In this document: piece by piece, positions 43,856 to 52,584 of the stretch
Layout: the number at the start of each line of letters is the position of its first letter
Numbering within the stretch: the stretch's first letter is position 1
Assembly: GCF_006345825.1 (NCBI RefSeq)
Contig: NZ_VCIX01000083.1
Location: 62,001 to 126,000 of the forward strand
DNA from: Paenibacillus paridis
GTDB taxonomy: Bacteria; Bacillota; Bacilli; Paenibacillales; Paenibacillaceae
Length of the DNA stretch: 64,000 nucleotides
Reading direction: 5' to 3'
Made by a program: the position numbers and the translations under genes
The notes under the pieces: generated by a model
The model's input: only the letters and a program-made list of their open reading frames with translations
What the model was told of the DNA's origin: nothing
Database searches by the model: none

Positions 43856-44707
43856 ATGAACACGCCGCTCGAACTGTACAGCTTCGGCTCAACGCCGGAG
43901 TTGTACGTGGAATATTTGAAACGCTCCGCCCCGTTTACGATGGCAGATGATCATTACCATGATTATTATGAGCTGTATTACATGCTATCGGGACAACGTA
44001 TCTATTTCATACGGGACCGTTCCTATTCGATTGAACAAGGAGATCTCGTCTTCATCCATAAGCATGAGCTTCACAAGACGATGCAGACCGGCGATGCCGC
44101 GCATGAGCGGTTCGTCATTCATTTCGACGACGCGATGATTGGGCGTTTGGCGGGCATCCACGCTGACCTGCTGCTGTCGCCGTTCCGGCAAGCTTCTCCA
44201 ATCCTTCGCCTGCCGCGTCAAGAGCAGCTTGCCGTCGATCAATTGATGAGACGAATGCTTGCCGAAATTAGGGATCGGCCTGCCGGCTGCGAGCTCTATC
44301 CTCCGCATGCGATCACGGAGCTGCTGCTTCTCGCCGCCAGATACATGGAGAAGCATGAACCTGCGCCGCCGCACCATGCGACGCCTATGCACGCCAAAAT
44401 TTCTGAAATTATCCGCTATATTAATGCCCATTTTGGCGAGCCGCTGAGGTTAAACGGCCTTGCTGGCCAGTTTTTTATCAGTCCCTACTATTTAAGCCGC
44501 ATGTTCAAGAAAATCACGGGTTTTGCTTTCTCCGACTACGTCATCCTTACCCGCATCAAGGAAGCGCAGCGCCTACTCCGTGAAACCAGCAGCAGCATTA
44601 CGGATATCGCCGCTTCCGTCGGCTTCGACAACTTTTCCCATTTTGGCAAAACGTTCAAAAAGATTACTCGGCTATCGCCGCGCGAATATCGAAAGCCCTA
44701 TTTGTAA
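43856..44707 (+). CDS. AraC-family regulator
   Basis: 283 residues. A cupin N-terminus has HYHDYYELYYMLSG and QGDLVFIHKHELHK, and the C-terminal double helix-turn-helix (about 185-283) has LNGLAGQFFISPYYLSRMFKK and ITDIAASVGFDNFSHFGKTFKK. The ATG follows AAGGGG. It is divergent from the Gfo/Idh-uxaC operon by 222 bases and is its likely activator. Confidence 0.92.
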   Translation: MNTPLELYSFGSTPELYVEYLKRSAPFTMADDHYHDYYELYYMLSGQRIYFIRDRSYSIEQGDLVFIHKHELHKTMQTGDAAHERFVIHFDDAMIGRLAGIHADLLLSPFRQASPILRLPRQEQLAVDQLMRRMLAEIRDRPAGCELYPPHAITELLLLAARYMEKHEPAPPHHATPMHAKISEIIRYINAHFGEPLRLNGLAGQFFISPYYLSRMFKKITGFAFSDYVILTRIKEAQRLLRETSSSITDIAASVGFDNFSHFGKTFKKITRLSPREYRKPYL

Positions 44708-44856
44708 AGACTAGAATCAATGTCGTAATTCCATATATAAATCGTCATTAAATTGCACTAAAAATAAGAATACAAATATGTTAGATTATATTTGTTGTCA
44801 TAAATTTATATACGAATCACGAAATCACTAATAGACGCCCAGGGAGAGATGAACCG

Positions 44857-45861
44857 ATGATCCGAATTGGTAAAATCAGTTATTGGCATGTGCACGCATG
44901 GGACTATACAAAGCAAGCTCAGGAACATCCAGGTACGGAAATCGTAGCGGTATGGGATGAAATCGCGGAACGCGGACAAGCCGCAGCGGAGAAGCTGGGC
45001 GTTGATTTTCACGCTAGTTTAGATGAAATGCTAAGCCGCGAGGATATCGATGCTGTGATCGTTGACGCGCCAACGTTTAGGCACCAAGAAGTGATGGTTG
45101 CTGCCGCTAATGCAGGCAAACATATTTTTACGGAGAAAGTTATTGCCCCAACTTTGAAGGAAGTAAACATTATACTGGATGCAGTAGCCAAAAATAATGT
45201 AAAATTAACGGTATCGCTGCCTCGTTTGAACGACGGCTATACCTTAGCGATTCGTGATATTTTGTCACAAGGCGTACTTGGAAAAATCACCCTCGTGCGT
45301 GCACGCTTGTCTCACAACGGGGCAACGGCGAACTGGCTGCCTGAACATTTCTACAGCTTGCAGGAATGCGGCGGCGGCGCTTTAATCGATTTGGGATGTC
45401 ATCCAATGTATTTGACCAGACTGTTTATGAACGAGATGCCTAAGGAGGTGTCGGCTCATTTTGGTTACGTAACCGGCAAGGAAGTCGAAGACAACGCGGT
45501 AGCGACACTGTCTGCTGCTTCGGGAGCCATCGGCATCGTAGAAGCTGGATTCGTGAACAACCATTCGCCATTTACGCTTGAGGTACATGGTACGGAAGGA
45601 ACGCTGCTATACGGTACGCCTGAGAGCAAGCTTCTTCTTCGCACATCCGCTGCCGGTGCCGCTTCATCAGAAAACTGGACGGAACAAGAGATTCCTGCGA
45701 ACAGAGAAAGCGCATTTGACCAATGGGTACAGCATATTGAAAACAACACGTCAGCAGATGAAAATGTAAGCCTTGCCATCGATTTGACAAAGCTTATGGA
45801 GGCTTCGAACCGATCTGCTCGCGAGCACCGTGCAGTTAGCATCGACGAGCTAAGCGAGTAG
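44857..45861 (+). CDS. Gfo/Idh/MocA oxidoreductase with altered EKP motif
   Basis: 334 residues. The Rossmann start is atypical (IRIGKISYWHVHAWDYTKQA instead of GxGxxG). The EKP motif reads IFTEKVIAP, with Val for Pro. The C-terminal part has GGGALIDLGCHPMYL with His at the usual catalytic position. The ATG follows AGGGAGAG. It is followed 38 bases later by an AraC gene and then another Gfo/Idh gene, all on the plus strand. Substrate unknown. Confidence 0.87.
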   Translation: MIRIGKISYWHVHAWDYTKQAQEHPGTEIVAVWDEIAERGQAAAEKLGVDFHASLDEMLSREDIDAVIVDAPTFRHQEVMVAAANAGKHIFTEKVIAPTLKEVNIILDAVAKNNVKLTVSLPRLNDGYTLAIRDILSQGVLGKITLVRARLSHNGATANWLPEHFYSLQECGGGALIDLGCHPMYLTRLFMNEMPKEVSAHFGYVTGKEVEDNAVATLSAASGAIGIVEAGFVNNHSPFTLEVHGTEGTLLYGTPESKLLLRTSAAGAASSENWTEQEIPANRESAFDQWVQHIENNTSADENVSLAIDLTKLMEASNRSAREHRAVSIDELSE

Positions 45862-45899
45862 CGGCAAACGCAAACGGAGACCTCCGAGGAGGAACCGGC

Positions 45900-46853
45900 A
45901 TGCCCAACTTCCCTTACGAGGTCATGCATGAACGCCAGGATGCGCTTGAGCGTCTGGAGCTGTGCATCAGATGGGGATCTTACGACATCCATGTGCTGCG
46001 CTTCCATCTGACGCAATTTCCTCCAGGCAGAATCGTAGGATTTCACAAGCATGCGGAGTATGAATTCCATTTCATCCCGCAAGGCAAAGGAAAAGTCATT
46101 ATTGTCGATCAAGAATACGCACTTAAACCCGGCATGCTTTATTTGACGGGACCCGAAATCATGCATTATCAAGAGGCCGATGCCCTAGAAGCGATGGATG
46201 AGCTTTGCTTGCACGTCGATATCGTCGACAGGTCGGAATCGGAAGAAGGCCTTCATGGCGATTCTCGCTCCTATGACGACTGGGAAGCCGCTGAGGCGCG
46301 CGATTGCATTGAGAAGCTGAAGTCGCTTCCGCATTCACCAGCAGCGGACCTACATCAGGCGATGCCTCGCTTCCTGGAAGCCTATCAGGCCTGCAACGAC
46401 AATTTTGTCGGCAGCTACACAACCATCAAGCAGGCGGTCATTCAAATTTTGCTGCGCGCCGTTCGCGCTTATGACAGCGCGAACGAGCAGAAGCATTTTC
46501 CGACGCGGGATATGAAAGCTTATCGCTATCGCCTCGCGCTCGAGTATATTTACGCCAACTATGACGGCTTCATTACGCTGGAAGACGTTGCGGACAAGCT
46601 TAACCTGAGCACGCGGCATATTCAGCGGCTGTTCAAGGAGCTTCATCACGGTCACACGTTCAGCCGGATACTGGAAGATATTCGTCTAAATGTCGTCTGC
46701 CGCGAGCTGCAGGAAAGCGACCAATCCGTGGAGAAAATTGCCAAGCTTGCGGGCTTTGCAGGCGGCAATTATCTTCATGCCGTGTTTCGCAAGAAGTTCG
46801 GGGTTACGCCTTCGGAATACCGGAGAAGTACCCGCAGTAAAGCTATGCCCTAA
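45900..46853 (+). CDS. AraC-family regulator
   Basis: 317 residues. A cupin sensor has HKHAEYEFHFIPQGKGKVIIVD, followed by a helical linker and the AraC domain (about 212-310) with LEDVADKLNLSTRHIQRLFKE and VEKIAKLAGFAGGNYLHAVFRK. The start has GAGGAGGAACC. It lies between two Gfo/Idh genes and probably regulates them. Confidence 0.92.
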   Translation: MPNFPYEVMHERQDALERLELCIRWGSYDIHVLRFHLTQFPPGRIVGFHKHAEYEFHFIPQGKGKVIIVDQEYALKPGMLYLTGPEIMHYQEADALEAMDELCLHVDIVDRSESEEGLHGDSRSYDDWEAAEARDCIEKLKSLPHSPAADLHQAMPRFLEAYQACNDNFVGSYTTIKQAVIQILLRAVRAYDSANEQKHFPTRDMKAYRYRLALEYIYANYDGFITLEDVADKLNLSTRHIQRLFKELHHGHTFSRILEDIRLNVVCRELQESDQSVEKIAKLAGFAGGNYLHAVFRKKFGVTPSEYRRSTRSKAMP

Positions 46854-46887
46854 CCGAAACCCTACATTTTTGAGGAGGCTATTACTC

Positions 46888-47967
46888 ATGTCCAAAGTAT
46901 TCAAATTAGCTATTATCGGCTGCGGCGGGATCGCCAACGGCAAGCATTTGCCAAGCTTGAAGAAATTGAACAACGTTGAAATCGTCGCATTTTGCGATAT
47001 CGTCGAGCATCGCGCTTATGAAGCTGCTGGCTTGTATGGTGCCGAAGGCGCTAAAGTTTATACGGATTATACAGAATTGCTTCAAGATGAGTCCATCGAA
47101 ATCGTACATGTTTGTACGCCAAATGATTCCCACGCCGACATCGCTATCGCAGCGCTTGAAGCTGGCAAGCATGTGATGAGCGAGAAGCCGATGGCCAAAA
47201 CTGCGCACGATGCACAGCGCATGGTTGATGCAGCTCGTCGTACAGGCAAGAAACTTACGGTTGGCTACAACAACCGCTTCCGTCCGGACAGCCAGCACTT
47301 GAAAAAGCTTTGTGAAGCTGGTGAGCTTGGCGACATCTATTACGCAAAAGCACATGCGATTCGCCGCCGCGCGGTTCCGACATGGGGCGTGTTCCTTGAT
47401 GAAGAGAAACAAGGCGGCGGGCCGCTTATCGATATCGGTACTCACGCGCTTGATTTGACGTTATGGATGCTTGACAACTACAAGCCAAAAGTGGTTCTTG
47501 GAACCTCTTACCATAAGCTTTCACAGCGCGAAAACGCGGCAAATGCTTGGGGACCTTGGGACCCTGCAAAGTTCACAGTCGAGGATTCCGCATTCGGCAT
47601 GATCGTTATGGAAAACGGCGCTACCATCGTGCTGGAATCCAGCTGGGCGCTTAACACGCTTGAAGTTGACGAAGCTAAATGTACTTTGTCAGGCACAGAA
47701 GGCGGAGCTGACATGAAGGACGGCCTACGGATCAATGGCGAGAAGCACAGCCGTTTGTTCACGACGCAGGTAGACTTGAAAGCTGGCGGCGTTGCATTCT
47801 TTGACGGCAAAACCGAGAACGAAGCTGACCTTGAAATGAGAATGTGGCTGAAAGCGATCGAGGATGACACCGAGCCGGTCGTTACGCCGGAGCAAGCTTT
47901 CGTGGTCTCGCAAATTCTTGAAGCAATTTATGAATCTTCCAAAACTGGCCAAGCCGTATATTTGTAA
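46888..47967 (+). CDS. Gfo/Idh/MocA oxidoreductase
   Basis: 359 residues from the ATG at 46888 with GAGGAGG upstream; the reading frame is open further upstream but overlaps the AraC gene. It shows a full Rossmann motif (AIIGCGGIANGKHLPSL), the EKP motif in HVMSEKPMAK and the catalytic-domain motif GGGPLIDIGTHALDLTLWML. It is the last gene of this run, followed by a terminator. Confidence 0.93.
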   Translation: MSKVFKLAIIGCGGIANGKHLPSLKKLNNVEIVAFCDIVEHRAYEAAGLYGAEGAKVYTDYTELLQDESIEIVHVCTPNDSHADIAIAALEAGKHVMSEKPMAKTAHDAQRMVDAARRTGKKLTVGYNNRFRPDSQHLKKLCEAGELGDIYYAKAHAIRRRAVPTWGVFLDEEKQGGGPLIDIGTHALDLTLWMLDNYKPKVVLGTSYHKLSQRENAANAWGPWDPAKFTVEDSAFGMIVMENGATIVLESSWALNTLEVDEAKCTLSGTEGGADMKDGLRINGEKHSRLFTTQVDLKAGGVAFFDGKTENEADLEMRMWLKAIEDDTEPVVTPEQAFVVSQILEAIYESSKTGQAVYL

Positions 47968-48089
47968 GCAATCGCGCTAAAGATACGCACCATGGTTTTG
48001 TATATGGAGTGAGTTGTATACATTGCGACGCAAATGTCTACTGTAAAAACTCATTTATCAATGCTAATTCTATAATATGTGTTCTCAAA

Positions 48090-48142
48090 CAAGGAGCTGC
48101 CGCGCAGAGTCAACCATGACCTCGTCGGCAGCTCCTTGTTAT
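48090..48142 (+). terminator. Rho-independent terminator
   Basis: CAAGGAGCTGCCG pairs with CGGCAGCTCCTTG over a 23-base loop, followed by TTATTG. It lies about 120 bases past the Gfo/Idh stop. The tail is weak, so it may be only moderately efficient. Confidence 0.65.
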
Positions 48143-48262
48143 TGCATAAGCTCAACTTGGAAAATTCAAAAATGAATCGCTGTTACGGCCTAATCGCTAA
48201 ATTTGCTTATACTGCCCGAGGTAAGCATCTGACTGCACAAGAAGTCGCTTCAACTTTCCAGT

Positions 48263-48616
48263 ACGTTCTTCTCATTACGCTTACTTCATTTCTTTCGTTC
48301 AACTAAACTAGATGGATATAATCCTGCTATTTTCAAGGATTTTATTCATTTTAATAGTTTAGCAGGAATTTATCCTGTTAATCCCAACAGAATGACCGAA
48401 AATCGAGTAAAGCCGCTAAATTAACGGGACAAATTCCATCTAATCCCTATTCCAACGCAATAGTTCTATTTTAGCGGTAGAAATTCCATCTAATTCATAA
48501 GCCTTTTCTAAAATTCTCTGACTTCTCCAGAAAATGAATGAAAAGTAGATGATTCCGTATTCAGAATAAGTGTTCCTTCTAAATACTTTCTCAGCCTAGT
48601 TACTTTATCTGTCGAG
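48263..48616. repeat. Direct repeat D1 containing intergenic repeat copy D1
   Basis: About 354 bases, nearly identical to 48774-49129 (offset 511-513). It begins ACGTTCTTCTC, includes TTTCTTTCGTTCAACTAAA, four arms of the intergenic repeat (for example AACGGGACAAATTCCATC near 48423-48440 and AGCGGTAGAAATTCCATC near 48473-48490), and ends TCTGTCGAG. It carries only two units of the 17-bp motif at its end. Confidence 0.9.
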
Positions 48617-48773
48617 TTGCTATATCAGTCTATAGTAAGTTGAACTAAAGTTGCTCGTTGTGTGTGCTGTGCAAGTAGTTCATGCTTCAGGATCGCAATT
48701 GTAATTTTTTGATTGACCTAGACACTTAAAAGGAAGAATTCGGCTAAAAATGTGGACATTTCGCTTCTTTGGA

Positions 48774-49129
48774 ACGTTCTTCTCGTTACGCTTCAACTTC
48801 ATTTCTTTCGTTCAACTAAATTAAATGGAAATAATCCTGCTATTTTCAGGGATTTTATTCATTTTAATAGTGTAGCAGGAATTTATCCTGTTAATCCCAA
48901 CAGAATGACCGAAAATCGAGTAAAGCAGTTAAATTAACGGGACAAATTCCATCTAATCCCTATTCCAACGGAATAGCTCTATTTTAGCGGTAGAAATTCC
49001 ATCTAATTCATAAGCTTTTCTTAAAAATCTCTGACATCCCCAGAAAATGAATAAAAAGTAGCTGATTCCGTATTCAGAATAAGTGTTCCTTCTAAATACT
49101 TTCTCAGCCCAGTTACTTTATCTGTCGAG
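48774..49129. repeat. Direct repeat D2 containing intergenic repeat copy D2
   Basis: The second copy of the ~354-base duplication, with scattered substitutions and about two bases of indel. It includes arms such as AACGGGACAAATTCCATC near 48937-48954 and AGCGGTAGAAATTCCATC near 48986-49003. Its right end runs into the expanded 17-bp array. Confidence 0.9.
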
Positions 49130-49450
49130 CTACTCTCTCCGTCTAGTCACTTTCCCTATCCAGCTACTCTCTCTATCTAGTCACTCTCTCTCTACAGCTA
49201 CTCTCTCTAGCTAGTCACTCTCTCTATACAGCTACTTTCTCTAACTAGTTACTCTCTCAGTCCAGCTACTTTCTCTAACTAGTCACTCTCTCAGTCCAGC
49301 TACTCTCTCTAGCTAGTTACTCTCTCTATCCAGCTACTCTCTCTATCTAGTCACTCTCTCAATCCTGCTACTTTCTCTATCTAGTCACTTTCCCTATCCA
49401 GCTACTCTCTCTAGCTAGTCACCTTCTCTGTCCAGTTACATCCATTATCT
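49111..49450. repeat. 17-bp minisatellite, about 19 units
   Basis: Units alternate AGCTACTCTCTCTATCT and AGTCACTCTCTCTATCC (34-bp dimers). They stay in exact 17-base register from 49111 to 49434, i.e. 19 units without indels, then decay. On the plus strand the array is almost pure C/T with spaced A and G. The unit length is not a multiple of three, so it is not a coding repeat. Confidence 0.92.
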
Positions 49451-49522
49451 CCTTACTGCTGTCCATTTCTGCGCACAATTGCTTCCGCTCACCTATTTGT
49501 GTTTTAAAAGCCTGAATTGCGC

Positions 49523-50341
49523 TCAGCGCAATGTTCTCCGGTTAGCTTCCGAATGAATGAGCCTCAGTAATGAGGCAAGGTCATCCAATCGTTGCGTTTG
49601 TGACGTATAATTCCGATCAGGCTTTAGAAGCTTGATCATCATGGCTTCTTGAATCAGTCCGTGCCATTTTTCTGGCAAGCTCTCCACTCCATAAATACCA
49701 GCTCCGATTTTGCTCGTGATATCATATTCGTTTAATGTATATAATTGTCGCAGCATGCCGAGTGTGCACCACTCAACCGCTTCATCCAGCTGCTTTTCGT
49801 TAATTTCTTGTTCCAATCCTTTGACTTCGGTTAATTGTTTCTCTAACCGTTCGATCCATTGAACCCAATAAGAATTCAAATTAAGAATGACGTATTCCTG
49901 CAGAGCGTCAATATCTAAATCGTAATGAAAGATGAGGTCGGAGCCATAGACTTTAATGCCATGTTTTTTTAAAATCCACCACGTCACCGGATTAATATCT
50001 GCTCCCGCCCCAGTCGTATTCAGGTGCTTGTTATAATAAGTCAGTAAGGGGCTGCTTTCCGTGCCTTTATTCATTAGATCATCGAGGAGTAGATACGCCC
50101 CCATAATATCCGTGCTCGGCAGCACCCGCTCAACCTCTTCGTGCGCCTCTGCAATGGCTTGAATATCCGCTTGACTAAGTGGCTCTCTAACGATAGCCAA
50201 AAAGTCGATATCGCTGGAGCCTTCAATATAACCATTTAACGCAATTGATCCATATAAATACACGGATTCAATATTAGTCGTGCGAGCACTGAGCGATTGA
50301 CACAACAAATCCAGCGTTTTTTTAACTACATCAGGCAGCAT
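49523..50341 (-). CDS. Nucleotidyltransferase, aminoglycoside adenylyltransferase-like
   Basis: 272 residues. The N-terminal nucleotidyltransferase core is clear: LYGSIALNGYIEGSSDIDF (about 28-46) with the paired Asp that bind metal. The C-terminal helical part (about 150-265) is like the DUF4111 region of AadA/ANT(9)-type streptomycin and spectinomycin enzymes. The ATG follows GGAGGG. It may adenylate an aminoglycoside or another small molecule; resistance cannot be claimed from sequence. It lies alone between the minisatellite and the c-di-GMP riboswitch. Confidence 0.8.
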   Translation of the reverse strand: MLPDVVKKTLDLLCQSLSARTTNIESVYLYGSIALNGYIEGSSDIDFLAIVREPLSQADIQAIAEAHEEVERVLPSTDIMGAYLLLDDLMNKGTESSPLLTYYNKHLNTTGAGADINPVTWWILKKHGIKVYGSDLIFHYDLDIDALQEYVILNLNSYWVQWIERLEKQLTEVKGLEQEINEKQLDEAVEWCTLGMLRQLYTLNEYDITSKIGAGIYGVESLPEKWHGLIQEAMMIKLLKPDRNYTSQTQRLDDLASLLRLIHSEANRRTLR

Positions 50342-50707
50342 CGTGGTCCCTCCAATTCCATCCTCTTATCAAACCTAAGTATAGAAGCTGCGCTCTTTAC
50401 CTAAAAGAGAAAAAAACAACTTCAATTCTTCTTGTTTTATGAGTAAATCTTAGTTCCTTATCACTGCCAAGCGACTTGGTACATACCATTAAAACTTAGT
50501 TAATTTTAATATGTTTTTATTGAAAATATTTATAATGTTATAGAGAAAATGGACGGTTCTTTAATATTAAAAGATAAATTGTGACAAAAAATATATGTAG
50601 TCGACATAATTCATTAGTTCTTTAGTCATATTTAACTAAAAGCATATTGATCTTGGAAAAGTGAAATAGTAGAATGTTCCTAGTGCCTGCCAATGTTTAC
50701 TAATTAA
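50342..50707. other. AT-rich noncoding gap before the riboswitch
   Basis: 366 bases, strongly AT-rich, no credible ORF. It must contain the promoter of the riboswitch transcript, but no unambiguous -35/-10 pair stands out among many AT-rich candidates. Confidence 0.5.
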
Positions 50708-50815
50708 ACTGCAAATTTATCCAAATTTAATAGTGGCAAACCCGTCGAAAGATGGTGGCGCAAAGCTATAGGGACTACTTCTTCCAAAGAAATGTCAGCC
50801 AGTTGCAATGTTACA
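50708..50815 (+). ncRNA. Cyclic di-GMP-I riboswitch (GEMM)
   Basis: The conserved GEMM blocks occur in order: GTGGCAAACC, a five-bp stem capped by a GAAA tetraloop (CCGTCGAAAGATGG), then GCGCAAAGC with the conserved A in the ligand pocket, AGGGACTAC, and CAGCCAGTTGC closing the aptamer. One position usually A (before CGCAAAGC) is G. A strong terminator follows within seven bases, so it is a complete transcriptional riboswitch in front of the decarboxylase-chemoreceptor operon. Confidence 0.85.
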
Positions 50816-50821
50816 AGCAAT

Positions 50822-50857
50822 GGTATACCTATGAGAATTTATAGGTATACCTTTTTT
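50822..50857 (+). terminator. Riboswitch expression-platform terminator
   Basis: GGTATACCTAT pairs perfectly with ATAGGTATACC over an eight-base-plus loop and is followed by six T. Its left arm (CCTATG) can alternatively pair with TATAGG inside the aptamer at 50767-50772, a possible antiterminator. Confidence 0.92.
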
Positions 50858-50895
50858 AATTCAGAGAGAAAATATGGATGATGGAGAGAGGTAGC

Positions 50896-52584
50896 ATGAG
50901 TATGAATAATGAAACTAATATTCGCAGCTTATTCCCAAGCGATGACGGCAACGTAGAGCAGCGTACCAGAATTTTAGAACTAATTGGCCAGATCGTTAGC
51001 GGTGTCGATGAATTAAAAGATCCTGAATCGGCGTTCCTCAAAGGACAAAAAGATAGAGGACCGCTCTTTTATAAAGAACTGGCAGATTCTAGTCGTATAC
51101 CCGTAAATGGAAGCCCTTTAGAAGAGGTTAACAAAGAACTATTAAACTTACTTCATGCCCATCCTTATCATACAAAATATTTTCTTACAAACATTCTTCC
51201 GATGGCAAGCATTCCCGGCGTACTTGGGATGATTGCTGCGTTTATGGTTAACGGCAATAATCTATGGGATGTCTATGGTCCTGCCGGCGCCGAAGCCGAA
51301 GTAAAGGTCGTTGCCATGATGTCCGAGCTTGTAGACTACGATCCCTCTGAGAGCGGAGGCTATACCACGTGGGGTGGACAAGGAGCCATATTCACCGGTT
51401 TGCGTCTAGCTATCAATAAAGCCAGCTCAACCGCGGCCACAAACGGGGTTCCCCGAAATTTATATGCCTTCTGCTCGGAAAGTGCTCACTATTCGCTTTA
51501 TAAATCAATGGAGGCCACCGGCATTGGCAGCAACAACTTAATTAAGATCAGAACCTTGGAAGATAGCTCATTAGATATCGCCGACTTGAAAGAGAAAATG
51601 GAACATGTCATCTTAAATGGGGGCACCCCTATCTATGTCGTTGCTACTACGGGAACAACGGACGCCATGGGAATTGATAGCCTTGATGAAATCTTTAATA
51701 TGACTGAGGCTCTCTCGCAAAAACACGGCATACAGAAACCTCATATCCATGCAGATTCTGCTTTGGGTGGGTTTTTCGCTTTTTTCAATAAATATGACTT
51801 TGAAACAAATCCATTAGGCATCGAGAAGGATACGCTTTATGCTTTACAAATAATCCAACAAAAAATGAAGTACCTCTATAAAGCTGACTCCTTATGCTTT
51901 GACTTCCAAAAGCTTGGGCAAACTCCGTATTCAACAAGTCTTTTTTTAGTCAAGAAAGCAACAGATTTAAAGCTTCTGGATTTAGACCCAGACGAGACGC
52001 CTTATGTAGGTCACCGCGGTTACGGGCAATATCATACGAGTTACACCTTGGAATGCTCAAGAATGGGAAGCTCCATCAGCATTTATAGCGCCTTATTAGC
52101 TTTTGGAATCGAAGGTTACCAGAAACTGCTTGCACAGTTTGTAGAGGTTAATGTTGCCTTCCGAAAAAGATTAATAAAAGAAGTGCCAGAAGCCATTATT
52201 GTGAATCCGCTAAACCCGGGAATTATTACCCTCTTCCGCCTTTATCATGATCGATTAAATGGATACGAAGCAGAATATGCCGGATCAAAGAGCTACGAAG
52301 AAATTGATAAGGTCAATCAATTAAACGAGCTATTATTCGAAATTTTGGGAAGGGATCGCGGAGAAATGTTCTTTGGCGATACCAAAAAGCATCTGATCGT
52401 CCCTACTTTGGATAATCAGAGAATAGCGCTGTATGCAAGCAAGCTATTTGTGATTTCGCCGCATACCCAAGTGAGTGATGTTGATAAAATCGTAGACTAT
52501 TTAAAGCTTAAAATTGATGAAGCATACGCGGAACATAATCGATTGACTACAAGGGAGAACACTCATGAGGAAATCTATACTTAG
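50896..52584 (+). CDS. PLP-dependent amino-acid decarboxylase-like protein (group II)
   Basis: 562 residues from the ATG at 50896 (AGAGAGG upstream; an ATG six codons earlier is less well placed). It has the group II decarboxylase fold: the PLP-stacking His198 in [18 protein letters not shown] with the pyridine-binding Asp287, and [16 protein letters not shown] with the PLP Lys339. The usual D-x-H-K context is DFQK. It resembles the glutamate/tyrosine/aromatic-acid decarboxylase group; the substrate cannot be read. It overlaps the chemoreceptor gene by 20 bases and is behind a c-di-GMP riboswitch, implying a role in the motile-sessile switch. Confidence 0.88.
   Translation: MSMNNETNIRSLFPSDDGNVEQRTRILELIGQIVSGVDELKDPESAFLKGQKDRGPLFYKELADSSRIPVNGSPLEEVNKELLNLLHAHPYHTKYFLTNILPMASIPGVLGMIAAFMVNGNNLWDVYGPAGAEAEVKVVAMMSELVDYDPSESGGYTTWGGQGAIFTGLRLAINKASSTAATNGVPRNLYAFCSESAHYSLYKSMEATGIGSNNLIKIRTLEDSSLDIADLKEKMEHVILNGGTPIYVVATTGTTDAMGIDSLDEIFNMTEALSQKHGIQKPHIHADSALGGFFAFFNKYDFETNPLGIEKDTLYALQIIQQKMKYLYKADSLCFDFQKLGQTPYSTSLFLVKKATDLKLLDLDPDETPYVGHRGYGQYHTSYTLECSRMGSSISIYSALLAFGIEGYQKLLAQFVEVNVAFRKRLIKEVPEAIIVNPLNPGIITLFRLYHDRLNGYEAEYAGSKSYEEIDKVNQLNELLFEILGRDRGEMFFGDTKKHLIVPTLDNQRIALYASKLFVISPHTQVSDVDKIVDYLKLKIDEAYAEHNRLTTRENTHEEIYT

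Noticed and set aside
45465-46172. 235-codon minus-strand open frame
   Set aside because: Spans the junction of two well-supported plus-strand genes (Gfo/Idh and AraC) and has no ribosome binding site.
46690-46887. 66-codon upstream extension of the Gfo/Idh gene at 46888
   Set aside because: It overlaps the AraC gene and has no ribosome binding site, whereas ATG 46888 has GAGGAGG.
48079-48306. 75-codon plus-strand open frame
   Set aside because: It begins inside the terminator hairpin and runs into the direct repeat; no ribosome binding site.
49111-49450. Possible CRISPR array
   Set aside because: The 17-bp units are contiguous without unique spacers, so this is a minisatellite; no cas genes are present.
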